A stretch of 64,000 nt of DNA. It comes from JANMCE01 sp963791625. Its GTDB lineage: Bacteria; Actinomycetota; Acidimicrobiia; Acidimicrobiales; Ilumatobacteraceae. The translations under genes and the position numbers were made by a program. The stretch is from positions 62,001 through 126,000 of the forward strand of contig CAWBTA010000007.1 of the NCBI GenBank assembly GCA_963791625.1. The letters run 5' to 3'. The notes beneath the pieces are model-generated. The model was not told where the DNA came from. It did not search any database and saw only the letters and a list, made by a program, of their open reading frames with translations. Shown here piece after piece: positions 1-8,118 of this stretch; positions within the stretch are counted from its first letter, which is position 1; the number at the start of each line of letters is the position of its first letter.

Positions 1-2279
1 TCTTCGCCGTCGACCGGTCCGTGGATGGCCTCCACCACGACATCGGTCGACGCGATCGAACCGAGTGAAACCGTGGCGGTTACGTCGAACTGGGGTCCGT
101 CGCTTCCGCCGGTTGCGTTCACCGTGATGTCGTCAATCGAAACCTTCGGCCACTGTGCGACGATCGACGCTTTCCACGCCGTGAGCTGGCGTCCGACTGC
201 GAAGTCGTGGTCGGTGAACACATCGGCCTGCGCTGCAGCTGGCTCGTACAGGCGCTCCACATAGTCACGCACCATGCGAGACGCCGTGAACACCGGACCG
301 ATAGATGCCCAGTTGTGGCGCACCATGTCCCACCAGTTGTCGGTGCCGTCGTAGTAGGAGCCGATCACCTCGTTTTCCAGCACGTCAAAAAGGGACTCGG
401 CTTCGAGACGATCGCGAGCTTCCATGTCGTGCTCCTGCTCGAAGGAGTCGATCTTCCAACCGTTACGGCCATCGAAGGCTTCGTCCCACCAGCCGTCGAG
501 CACCGAGCAGTTCAGCGCGCCGTTGAGGGCGGCCTTCATACCACTGGTGCCGCAGGCTTCGAGAGGCCGGCGAGGGTTGTTGAGCCACACGTCGCAACCC
601 TGGTACATCGTCTTCGCCAGATCCATGTCGTAGTCATCGACGAACACAAAGTGGTCGTGGGTCTCGGTGCGCTGCGCGAATCGATTGACCGCCTGGATCA
701 CCCGCTTGCCCTCGTCATCGGCCGGGTGCGCCTTACCGGCGAAGACGAACTGCACCGGTCGTTTGTCGTCGGTCAGCAGCGCCAGTAAACGATCGGGCTG
801 ACTGAGCAGGAGAGCAGCACGTTTGTACGTGGCGAAGCGTCGAGCGAAACCAATGGTCAGCACATCTTCGTTGAGCACCCTCGGTCGACCGGTGCGCACC
901 CGAATATCTCGTACGAGTTCTTGCCGCCCGATGGCCCGGGCTGCCCTGATGTCGGCCGACGGGATGCTGTAGGCGCCCTTCCATTCTTCGGCGGTGGCGC
1001 CGTCCCAGATGGCGCCAACCGATGACGCCAGCACCTTGCTGAAATGGGGACCAACCCATGTATGAGCGTGCACACCGTTGGTGACCGACGTGATCGGCAC
1101 CTCATCAGGATCAAGCCCTCCCCACAACCCTGCGAACATGGCGCGGCTCACTTCGCCGTGCAGTGCGGCCACACCGTTGGCCCTTGCTGCGACTCGCAAT
1201 CCCATCGCAGCCATGTTGAACCGATCGAGGTCTTCGTCGGCTCGCTGGCCGAGGGCGAACAGGTGATCAAACGTGGTGTCGCAACGCTTTGCGAACGCAG
1301 TGAAGTAACGCTCAATCAGGTCACGAGGGAAGCGATCGATACCGGCCGGGACCGGAGTGTGGGTGGTGAAGATGTTTCCGGCACGACCGACCTCCAGCGC
1401 TTCATCAAACGTCAATCCGCTGCCCGTGAGCTGACGAATGCGCTCGAACGCCAGGAAGCCGGCGTGGCCCTCATTCGAGTGGAAGACCTGGGCATGGATG
1501 CCGAGCGCCTGCAGGGCGCGGACGCCACCGATACCGAGCAGGATCTCTTGGCGAAGACGCTGCTCGTTGTCGCCACCGTAGAGGCGATCAGCGACGGTCC
1601 GCAGCTCGGGAGCGTTCTCGGGAAGATCGGTATCGAGCAGATATAACGGGGTGCGACCAACATCAGCGCGCCACACTTTGGCGTGCAGTGTGTCGTTGGG
1701 AAACTCGACCGTTACCCGAACGCCGGTGTCGGCCAGACCCAGTTCGGTCGGGTCTTGGGCGACAAACCGTTCCTGCTGCCAGCCGTCGGAACGCAGTGAC
1801 TGACGGAAGTAGCCGTAGCGGTAGAACAGGCCAATGCCCACTAGTGGAATGCCAAGGTCACTGGCGGCCTTCAGGTGATCACCCGCAAGGATGCCGAGGC
1901 CACCGGAGTACTGCGGCATGGCTCCGCTGACACCGAACTCGGGGGAGAAGTAAGCGATGACGCGCAGCGGGCTGTTGGTCTTTTCGGTCTGGAACCAGCG
2001 TGGACCGGTTCGGGCGTCGCGCTGCTCGGCTACAAGCGCGGCGAGATCACCGAGGAAGCGTTGGTCGTGCGCAGCGGCGTCGAGTCGGTCTTGGCTGGCC
2101 CGACGCAACGTTTCGAGTGGCACCCCACCCGTGGCCAACCAGGCGTCGGCGTCGAGTCGGGCAAACAGATCGCCCGTCGCATTGTGCCAGCTCCATCGCC
2201 AGTTCTTGGCGAGCTCCTCCAGACCGGCAAGCGACTCTGGGACGCGCGAACTGACGACAAAACGACGAGTGGCTTTCAT
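1..2279 (-). CDS. glgP: alpha-glucan (glycogen/maltodextrin) phosphorylase, 3' end outside window
   Basis: Releases glucose-1-phosphate from the non-reducing ends of alpha-1,4-glucans, using pyridoxal phosphate. The frame is open from the ATG at 2279 to the window edge: about 759 residues of a family usually near 850. Seen: an N-terminal helical segment beginning MKATRRFVVSSRVP, the substrate-site stretch GGLGILAGDHLKAASDLG, and the PLP-lysine context CGTSGMKAALNGALN with Lys about residue 582, followed by LDGWWDEAFDG. These identify the short bacterial/archaeal-type phosphorylase (TIGR02094-like). The start overlaps the stop of the upstream glycosyltransferase by 4 nt (ATGA, 2276-2279), so the two are probably translationally coupled in one glycogen operon. 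Confidence 0.95.
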   Translation of the reverse strand, partial: MKATRRFVVSSRVPESLAGLEELAKNWRWSWHNATGDLFARLDADAWLATGGVPLETLRRASQDRLDAAAHDQRFLGDLAALVAEQRDARTGPRWFQTEKTNSPLRVIAYFSPEFGVSGAMPQYSGGLGILAGDHLKAASDLGIPLVGIGLFYRYGYFRQSLRSDGWQQERFVAQDPTELGLADTGVRVTVEFPNDTLHAKVWRADVGRTPLYLLDTDLPENAPELRTVADRLYGGDNEQRLRQEILLGIGGVRALQALGIHAQVFHSNEGHAGFLAFERIRQLTGSGLTFDEALEVGRAGNIFTTHTPVPAGIDRFPRDLIERYFTAFAKRCDTTFDHLFALGQRADEDLDRFNMAAMGLRVAARANGVAALHGEVSRAMFAGLWGGLDPDEVPITSVTNGVHAHTWVGPHFSKVLASSVGAIWDGATAEEWKGAYSIPSADIRAARAIGRQELVRDIRVRTGRPRVLNEDVLTIGFARRFATYKRAALLLSQPDRLLALLTDDKRPVQFVFAGKAHPADDEGKRVIQAVNRFAQRTETHDHFVFVDDYDMDLAKTMYQGCDVWLNNPRRPLEACGTSGMKAALNGALNCSVLDGWWDEAFDGRNGWKIDSFEQEHDMEARDRLEAESLFDVLENEVIGSYYDGTDNWWDMVRHNWASIGPVFTASRMVRDYVERLYEPAAAQADVFTDHDFAVGRQLTAWKASIVAQWPKVSIDDITVNATGGSDGPQFDVTATVSLGSIASTDVVVEAIHGPVDGE

Positions 2280-3436
2280 GCGAGCACCTTCTGATACGTG
2301 TTGATGGTTTGAGCGGCAACCGCGTCCCAGCTGTAGTGCTGATGCACGAGGTTGAGCCCATTGGTGGTCTGACGGGTGCGGAGGTCCGCATCGGTCAGCG
2401 TGCGGGTGACCGCGTCGGCCAAGGCCTCGGCGTCGCCCGGAGCGAAGAGTAAACCGGCGTCGGCATCGTCGAGCACTTCGGCCATGCCGCCGGTTCGAGC
2501 CGCGACCAGTGGGGCAGCTGCCGCGAGCGTTTCCAGCGCAACGATGCCGAATGGTTCGTAGAAACTGGGGATCACGACACAGCTCGCCGCCTGCAGCAGT
2601 TGGGCCAGTTCGTCGGCCGGTACGAAGCCGGCGAAGTGCACCAGATCGGCTACACCGAACGCCTCGGCTCGCTCGGCCAATTCAGCCCGATACGAACCGG
2701 TTCCGGCGATGACGACCCGAATGCCGGGCAGTCGCTCGCGCAGGATCGGCATTGCCTCTACCAGCGTTTGGAAGCCCTTCTCGTATTGCACCCGACCCCA
2801 CGACACAATGAGCGGTCCGGCGGTCTCGGTCGGTTCTGGCTCTGTCGAGCGCGTCCACAGTGCGGCGTCGACGGCATTGTGAATGGTCACCAGTTTCTCG
2901 GCGGGGACTTCAAAACTGTCGGTGATCTGATGAGCCATGAACTGGCTGCAGCAGATCACCATGCTGGCCCGAAACGTCAACCACCACTCGGCCGAATGAA
3001 TTGATGCCGACTGCCCGTTGGTGGGCACGACACCACCGTTGCGGCCTCGTTCGGTGGCGTGGATGGTGGCGATCATTGGCACGCCCCACAGCGCACTGAG
3101 CGTGTCACCCGCCCAGCCGCTCAACCAGTCGTGGACGTGCACGATCTCTGGCTTCCAGTCGGAGCCGAGCTTGGTGGAAAGCTGCACAAGCTGGTGGTTG
3201 GCGCTGATCATCTTGGAGACAAACTGGTCGTCGGGGAACCATGGAAGATCGATGGAAGCACGCAAAATCCGAACTCCGTCGATCATTGCATCGTCTGGAG
3301 CGTCTGGATGTTGAAACGTGAGCACCACCACCTCATGGCCGGATCGGACCATTGCCGTGGCAATACCGTGCACATGAGTGGCGAGACCACCCACGAAAAG
3401 GGGTGGGTATTCCCACGAAACCATGACGATTCGCAT
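2276..3436 (-). CDS. GT4-family glycosyltransferase, glycogen synthase-like
   Basis: 386-residue GT-B glycosyltransferase. It opens with MRIVMVSWEYPPLFVGG, the Gly-rich donor/acceptor loop of glycogen/starch synthase-like GT4 enzymes. The C-terminal half carries SWGRVQYEKGFQTLVEA and the sugar-nucleotide signature PSFYEPFGIVALE with the family's E-x7-E spacing. The frame is open up to 3487, but the extra 17 residues are not family-like, so the ATG at 3436 is chosen. It overlaps glgP by 4 nt and is divergent from the GH57 gene, which supports alpha-glucan synthesis or elongation. Which nucleotide sugar it uses (ADP- or UDP-glucose) and whether it primes or extends cannot be read from sequence. 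Confidence 0.9.
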   Translation of the reverse strand: MRIVMVSWEYPPLFVGGLATHVHGIATAMVRSGHEVVVLTFQHPDAPDDAMIDGVRILRASIDLPWFPDDQFVSKMISANHQLVQLSTKLGSDWKPEIVHVHDWLSGWAGDTLSALWGVPMIATIHATERGRNGGVVPTNGQSASIHSAEWWLTFRASMVICCSQFMAHQITDSFEVPAEKLVTIHNAVDAALWTRSTEPEPTETAGPLIVSWGRVQYEKGFQTLVEAMPILRERLPGIRVVIAGTGSYRAELAERAEAFGVADLVHFAGFVPADELAQLLQAASCVVIPSFYEPFGIVALETLAAAAPLVAARTGGMAEVLDDADAGLLFAPGDAEALADAVTRTLTDADLRTRQTTNGLNLVHQHYSWDAVAAQTINTYQKVLA

Positions 3437-3512
3437 GGGGGAGGGGTCGCCGCGCACCGGGCAAGGATAGCCGCGGGGTTTCGGCATGGCGATAGACCAT
3501 TCGTTGTGACGT

Positions 3513-3527
3513 GTGCCCGGCGGGCAC
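3513..3527. repeat. 15-bp palindrome in divergent glycogen-gene promoter region
   Basis: Seven-base arms GTGCCCG / CGGGCAC around one central base lie between the GT4 gene (start 3436, minus) and the GH57 gene (start 3582, plus). Its position between divergent starts suits an operator for a shared regulator, but no regulator is visible and no second copy was seen. Confidence 0.35.
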
Positions 3528-3569
3528 TGGGCGAAATGGCATGGATGACGGGGGCGGGAGATCGGCCGG

Positions 3570-3575
3570 TAAACT
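3570..3575 (+). promoter_or_regulatory. -10 box of GH57 gene (leaderless type)
   Basis: TAAACT ends 6 nt before the ATG at 3582, so transcription should start at or next to the start codon. Confidence 0.55.
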
Positions 3576-3581
3576 GGTGCG

Positions 3582-5276
3582 ATGGTGCACGCGGCGGTTC
3601 ATGGCCACTTCTATCAACCTCCGCGTGAAATGCCGTCCAACGGCTGCGTGCCGGTGGAACCGTCGGCTGCCCCGGCGCATGACTGGAACGAGCGCATCAC
3701 CGACGAGTGCTATCGGCCCAACGCGGCGGCTCGTATCGTCGACGGTCGCGGTCGCATCCTCGCCATCGTCAACAACTTCGAGTTGCTGTCGTTTGACCTC
3801 GGACCCACGTTGGCCCGATGGTTGCAACGGGCTCGGCCGGAAGTGCACGACAAGATCGTGGCGGCCGACCGTGTGGCGCACACCGCGGTAGCCCAACCGT
3901 TCCATCACGTCATCATGCCGCTGGCTACCGCGCAGGATCGACGCACTGAAATGCTCTGGGGTCTGGCCGACTTTCGCACCCGGTTCGGCCGGGAGGCTGA
4001 AGCCGTGTGGCTTCCCGAAACCGGTGTTGACGACGCCACCATGCAAACACTGGCCGAACTCGGCGTTGGTGCCACCATCCTCATGGCCGACCAGGCGGCC
4101 GCACCGGTCGACACCAGCATGCCCTATCAGTGGCGCTCCCTTGACGGGCGCGCCGTGGCCATTGCGTTCGCCGATCAGTCCTTCAGTCACGACCTTGCGT
4201 TCGGGGTGATGGGTGGCAGCGCCGAAGCCCTCATCAACCGAGCCGAAGGTATCGCGCGGGGCGGTCTTGGCCTTGCCGCCACCGACGGCGAAACCTTCGG
4301 ACACCACCACACCTTTTCCGAGCGGACCGTCGCCTTCGGCCTCGGCGTACTGGCGCGGCGTCGTGGCTTCACTACCGGGTCGGTGGTGAAATGGTTGCAA
4401 GAGCAACGACCTGGCAGCGATGTCGGCGTTCGCGAAAGCGCATGGAGTTGTGCCCACGGCCTGGGCCGTTGGCAGACCGACTGCAGCTGCTCCACCGGCG
4501 GTCCCGCCGGAAGCAGCCAGGCATGGAGAGCGCCTCTGCGCGCTGCCCTCGATGTCGTACGCGAGCAGGCTGCCCGGGCGTTCAACGTGGCCGGGGCCGA
4601 CTCCTTTGTCGACCCCTGGGCCGCACGTGACAGCTACGGCGAAGTTCTGGCCGATCCGTCGAGCCGTGAAGGTTTCTGCGGCAAGTACCTCAAGGCGGGT
4701 GTCGACTCGGTCGTGGCCCTTGAGCTGCTCGAAAGCCAGCGCCATGCGCTCGCCATGTACACCAGCTGTGCATGGTTCTTTCATGACCTCGCGGGGCTTG
4801 AGACCGTGCTCGTCATGCGCCACGCAGCGCGATGTCTTGATCTCATCCGCCACGCCACCGGCGTTCGCCCGTCACTCGACCCGGTCTTTGCTCACCTGGC
4901 GACGGCTTTCAGTAACGACCGGAGCGAAGGCTCAGGCGTGGATATCTGGCAGCGGTGGGTCGACCCAGTCCGAGACGCCGAGGCCGATGTGGCGTCGGTG
5001 GTTCCCTCGCCCCAGGTGGCTATGCGTCTCGTCGTCAGCGATGCGGTTGGTCGAGCGGTGCAGACCCGGAGCCATGACGACATCGGCCGCGCCCGAGACG
5101 TTGTTCGCATGGCGGGTCACGGCACTGTGCTCGAAGTGGCCCAGGAGGCTGTCTACGACGTGCTCCTCGCCGAAGGCGATCACACCGGGCTTGAGTCCCT
5201 GGGCTTCGATCTCGGCCTCGCCGTCGGACGCCTGGGCCTGGACCGACTGGTCGAATCCTCCGTCAACCTGGGCTGA
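3582..5276 (+). CDS. glycoside hydrolase family 57 with DUF3536 domain
   Basis: 564-residue predicted cytoplasmic alpha-glucan hydrolase or transferase. Residues 1-290 carry the GH57 barrel: N-terminal HGHFYQPPRE, the nucleophile motif VWLPETGVDD (Glu in WLPE) and the acid/base region ATDGETFGHHH. The second half has the cysteine-containing DUF3536 stretch around SAWSCAHGLGRWQTDC and DPWAARDSYGEVL. Many family members are near 800 residues, so this one is short, probably in the C-terminal DUF3536 part. The ATG at 3582 is fixed by the conserved N-terminus and an upstream -10 box. Divergent from the GT4-glgP operon, it fits glycogen or maltodextrin remodelling; the exact linkage specificity is unknown. 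Confidence 0.9.
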   Translation: MVHAAVHGHFYQPPREMPSNGCVPVEPSAAPAHDWNERITDECYRPNAAARIVDGRGRILAIVNNFELLSFDLGPTLARWLQRARPEVHDKIVAADRVAHTAVAQPFHHVIMPLATAQDRRTEMLWGLADFRTRFGREAEAVWLPETGVDDATMQTLAELGVGATILMADQAAAPVDTSMPYQWRSLDGRAVAIAFADQSFSHDLAFGVMGGSAEALINRAEGIARGGLGLAATDGETFGHHHTFSERTVAFGLGVLARRRGFTTGSVVKWLQEQRPGSDVGVRESAWSCAHGLGRWQTDCSCSTGGPAGSSQAWRAPLRAALDVVREQAARAFNVAGADSFVDPWAARDSYGEVLADPSSREGFCGKYLKAGVDSVVALELLESQRHALAMYTSCAWFFHDLAGLETVLVMRHAARCLDLIRHATGVRPSLDPVFAHLATAFSNDRSEGSGVDIWQRWVDPVRDAEADVASVVPSPQVAMRLVVSDAVGRAVQTRSHDDIGRARDVVRMAGHGTVLEVAQEAVYDVLLAEGDHTGLESLGFDLGLAVGRLGLDRLVESSVNLG

Positions 5277-5283
5277 GCCGCCC

Positions 5284-5730
5284 TCAGGACGTCGCTTCCA
5301 CCAGCTGCTTGAGGGCTTTGAGATTGCGGTTCCAGATGAACTTCAGCACGACCTTGCCGCCCAGCACACCGGCGATGGGGCCTCCGAGCCACCACGGGAA
5401 CGTGAGGTTTTCACGCCAGATGAAATTGGTGGAGCGAGGGCCCCGCTGCGAAAGCGTGAAGCGACCAACACCGCTCACGATGCCGGTATGGCGAACGCCC
5501 ATGGCGTGACCCGGCTCCCATTCGGTAATTTCCATTGGGTCGGTCATGCGGATCGGGCCGACTTTGGTGTCGCAGAGAAACTTGGTACCCACACCTCGAG
5601 TCTGCCCGGTAGTGAAGCGGATCGCCTCGGCATCGGCCATCCAGTCGACGTGACGCTCGACCGGTTCAAGGACCTTCCACACGTCGTCGGGTAGTGCGTC
5701 GATAACGATGGAAACCGCGATGGCACTCAC
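5284..5730 (-). CDS. SRPBCC (START-like) family protein
   Basis: 148 residues with the helix-grip signature of polyketide-cyclase/START-like proteins: an N-terminal strand SIVIDALPDDVWKVLEP, then DWMADAEAIRF, TKFLCDTKVGP and an amphipathic C-terminal helix. Such proteins bind hydrophobic ligands; the ligand here is unknown. It is last in a minus-strand operon, its GTG overlapping the galT stop by 4 nt (5727-5730), and it ends 8 nt from the convergent GH57 gene. Confidence 0.85.
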   Translation of the reverse strand: MSAIAVSIVIDALPDDVWKVLEPVERHVDWMADAEAIRFTTGQTRGVGTKFLCDTKVGPIRMTDPMEITEWEPGHAMGVRHTGIVSGVGRFTLSQRGPRSTNFIWRENLTFPWWLGGPIAGVLGGKVVLKFIWNRNLKALKQLVEATS

Positions 5731-6719
5731 GAAGCTGGTGACACAACCCGCAGCTGCTGTAACGCCGCGGCGGCGTCTTCGGGCGGGGTGATGTTGATCA
5801 TCACACCCGTGCCACGCTCGAAGCCGGCAACGGTCGTGAGCTTCGGGAAGATGTGGGCGTGCCAGTGGTAGTGGCTGTCGTGATGCTGATGCGGCGCGCT
5901 GTGGAACACGAGGTTGTACGCAACATCGCCCAGCAACTTTTCGAGATCGGCGAGCGACTGTTTGATACCGATACCAATGGAGCTGAGTTGGTCGGGATCG
6001 GAGTCGTTCAGGTGGCCGACGTGAGCGCGGGGGATGACGAGCATCTCGAAGGGGCAGCCGCTCCAGAATGGGCAGACGATGATGACGTTGTCATCCTCAT
6101 AGATCACTCGGCTGCGATCGTTCAGTTCGGCCTCTACCGTGGTGCACAGAATGCAGCCGCCGTCGAAGCGTCCGAAGGCTCGTTCTTCCTCGATGATTTC
6201 ACCAGGAACGAACGGCATGCCGAGTAACTGACCGTGCGGGTGGGCAACCGATGCGCCGGCTTCACGGCCGTGGTTCACGATGGCTTGCGTGTAGCGGATG
6301 TGGGGAAGGTGGGCATGCCCGGCCATACGCTCAGCGAGCGCGTGCATCACTTGTGAGGCGCCCTGATCGTCAAGTTGACCCCAGGAAATAGCGTGCTCGG
6401 GCGACAGGATGAGCACCTCATGGATGCCTGACGCGGCAGCCTGCACGTGCACCGGGCCGAGGTTGCGCACCGACATGGAATCGTCACCGAAGAAAGCTGG
6501 GTAGCGATTGGCGACGACCTGCACCTGCCAGTTCCCGTCGGGACCGCTGGCCTCCCACAGAGGAGTCTCATGATCGGTGCCGGGGCAAAAGGGGCAGGCG
6601 CGACCGGTATCAGCCTCAACCTGAGGGCTGCGGGGCGCAAAGTCGGTGGGTCGCTCACGCCGCTCAGCGACGATGGTGACCCATCGCCCATTGAGGGGAT
6701 TCAAGCGGAGCTGACTCAT
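5727..6719 (-). CDS. galT: galactose-1-phosphate uridylyltransferase
   Basis: 330-residue Leloir-pathway enzyme that exchanges UMP between UDP-glucose and galactose-1-phosphate. Seen: the zinc-type pair CPFCPGTDHETP near residue 41, the active-site motif AHPHGQ (its first His after the Pro is the uridylylated residue in the family), and the C-terminal His cluster SAPHQHHDSHYHWHAH. It overlaps the methyltransferase stop (ATGA, 6716-6719) and the SRPBCC start (GTGA), placing it mid-operon. No galK or galE is next to it, so it may serve general sugar-1-phosphate scavenging rather than a galactose catabolic operon. Confidence 0.93.
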   Translation of the reverse strand: MSQLRLNPLNGRWVTIVAERRERPTDFAPRSPQVEADTGRACPFCPGTDHETPLWEASGPDGNWQVQVVANRYPAFFGDDSMSVRNLGPVHVQAAASGIHEVLILSPEHAISWGQLDDQGASQVMHALAERMAGHAHLPHIRYTQAIVNHGREAGASVAHPHGQLLGMPFVPGEIIEEERAFGRFDGGCILCTTVEAELNDRSRVIYEDDNVIIVCPFWSGCPFEMLVIPRAHVGHLNDSDPDQLSSIGIGIKQSLADLEKLLGDVAYNLVFHSAPHQHHDSHYHWHAHIFPKLTTVAGFERGTGVMINITPPEDAAAALQQLRVVSPAS

Positions 6720-7495
6720 GACTCTTTCATCCTAGGCTTCCTGTCGGCCCGAAACACGGAAACATGATGTGAACTTCGACTTTTGAAGACAGATTTTGAC
6801 CAATTTTCCCACCGGTTTACCAAGGTCATACCGGCAACGGCTGCCATCTGGTCAAGTTGGTCCGGGCTCTGAAAACAGATCTGAAACGGTCGAAGACGAG
6901 GGAGCGAGTTGTTGCGGAGCTCGACGTACTGGCCGGTCATGAGCTGACGGTCGACATCGGTATGAGATGCGGCCAGAATCACGTGATCAAGATCAACCGT
7001 GCGCAGCGAGAGCCCCGAGCCGTACCGGTCGAGGTCGGGGACAAACGCTTCGATGACGAACACGCCGTCGTCAGCCAGCCGTTCGGCTACGCCCCTCATA
7101 CACGCCAACTGCTGGTCGCGACTGGTCAGATTGAAGAAGGTGTTGATGGCCACGAAGACGAGTGAAAATGGTCCCTCGGGCAGATCCGTCGACATGTCGG
7201 CGCAGACGGTCGTGACGCGCTCTCCGTTCGGCTTGGCTGTCAGTTGGTCGAGCATTTTGGCCGATGCGTCAATACCAACGACGTCGAGCCCGGTTGCGGC
7301 GAGCGGCAACGCTATTCGACCGGTGCCGACACCAAGTTCAAGCACACGGCCGTTGTTGGCCAGCTCAACCAGGCACTGCACGGTCACATCGATGTCGGAA
7401 CTGGCGACAGAGGGTGAGTCGCCGTACCACTCGTCGTAAATGTCGGCGAAGGCGTCGCCGTAGCTCGCCGGGCCGTAACTGTCTGCGGCACTCAC
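6716..7495 (-). CDS. class I SAM-dependent methyltransferase
   Basis: 259 residues. SAM-binding motif I is VLELGVGTGRIALPLA, followed by DVVGIDASAKMLDQL (acidic residue for ribose) and the post-motif VTTVCADMSTDLPEG. It resembles the small-molecule UbiE/biotin-type Rossmann methyltransferases; the substrate is not predictable. The frame runs open to 7600 but would overlap the upstream gene by over 100 nt, so the GTG at 7495, which overlaps that gene's stop as GTGA, is chosen. C-terminal to the Rossmann fold is a beta-rich segment typical of this subgroup. Confidence 0.88.
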   Translation of the reverse strand: MSAADSYGPASYGDAFADIYDEWYGDSPSVASSDIDVTVQCLVELANNGRVLELGVGTGRIALPLAATGLDVVGIDASAKMLDQLTAKPNGERVTTVCADMSTDLPEGPFSLVFVAINTFFNLTSRDQQLACMRGVAERLADDGVFVIEAFVPDLDRYGSGLSLRTVDLDHVILAASHTDVDRQLMTGQYVELRNNSLPRLRPFQICFQSPDQLDQMAAVAGMTLVNRWENWSKSVFKSRSSHHVSVFRADRKPRMKES

Positions 7496-7974
7496 GGGTT
7501 CGGGGTCAGGTCGATGACGAGACGTTTGTTGTTCTGATTGGGGATCGCCTCGAACTGCTTCAAGCCCTCGCCCGTCGGTGGATAGTGCTTCTTGTCGCAC
7601 GGATCCTCAAACACCTTCTCGACGGGCTTCCACACGACGGTGCATTTGATGGGTTGCCCCTCGCGGAGCGCACTGAAGGCGTACCAACCCTTGGTGGCAT
7701 CCTCACCAATGTGGTTCACGAAGATGTAGCCGTTGTCCTTCCCGATCAGGCCGGGGTACAGCTGCGGCCCCTTCTCGGTAATGCGCTTGGCCTCCCGCTC
7801 GTAGAACAGCGAGTCGAAGTTGTCCTTTCCGATGCGGACGTCGGCGGTCTTGCCCCGGCTGAGCCACCACGCCGCACCCCACAGCCCGCCTCCAAGCACG
7901 GCGAGGAAGAGAATGCCAAGCAGCACCGGCGTGAGCGTCTGCGCCAACATCGACTTTTCCTTCGCTTCGTCCAC
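7492..7974 (-). CDS. membrane-anchored hypothetical protein
   Basis: 160 residues, GTG start. One hydrophobic helix at about residues 10-34 (LTPVLLGILFLAVLGGGLWGAAWWL) is followed by a soluble domain of mixed charge, so it is likely a single-pass protein with an exported domain. The soluble part has one short Cys-containing stretch (FEDPCDKKHYPP) and no family I recognise. It is first in the methyltransferase-galT-SRPBCC operon. The mirrored -10 box in the 8080-8118 palindrome could drive it with a leader of roughly 110 nt. Confidence 0.75.
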   Translation of the reverse strand: MDEAKEKSMLAQTLTPVLLGILFLAVLGGGLWGAAWWLSRGKTADVRIGKDNFDSLFYEREAKRITEKGPQLYPGLIGKDNGYIFVNHIGEDATKGWYAFSALREGQPIKCTVVWKPVEKVFEDPCDKKHYPPTGEGLKQFEAIPNQNNKRLVIDLTPNP

Positions 7975-8079
7975 GTACAGAGTCTCTCAGGCGTGGCTGC
8001 TTCCGTTCGGTTTGACGCGATCGGGTCAATCGAAGAACCGATCCGTTTGGGCGAACAGGCGGATGCGTCGTCGAAATCC

Positions 8080-8118
8080 ACATGTACCTACTCTAAATTG
8101 TTTAGAGTAGGTACATGT
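8080..8118. promoter_or_regulatory. perfect 18-bp inverted repeat covering -10 box and start codon of AlbA_2 gene
   Basis: Arms ACATGTACCTACTCTAAA (8080-8097) and its exact reverse complement (8101-8118) flank TTG. The right arm contains TAGAGT (8103-8108) and, 6 nt later, the ATG of the AlbA_2 gene (8115). By symmetry the left arm holds an identical TAGAGT on the minus strand (plus coordinates 8090-8095). This is a strong operator candidate that would cover a bidirectional leaderless promoter; autoregulation by the wHTH protein downstream is inferred. Confidence 0.8.

Noticed and set aside
3333..4853. 506-codon minus-strand frame opposite GH57
   Set aside because: Antisense shadow typical of high-GC DNA; GH57 motifs on the other strand are decisive.
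4420..5694. Long plus-strand open frame (424 codons) overlapping GH57 and SRPBCC genes
   Set aside because: Arg/Ser/Thr-rich shadow of the GH57 frame; no family motifs and it crosses a convergent gene boundary.
7703..8083. Minus-strand frame starting at the mirrored ATG of the 8080-8118 palindrome
   Set aside because: It lies mostly in another frame of the 160-aa membrane protein and is Arg-rich; the mirrored ATG is a consequence of symmetry.
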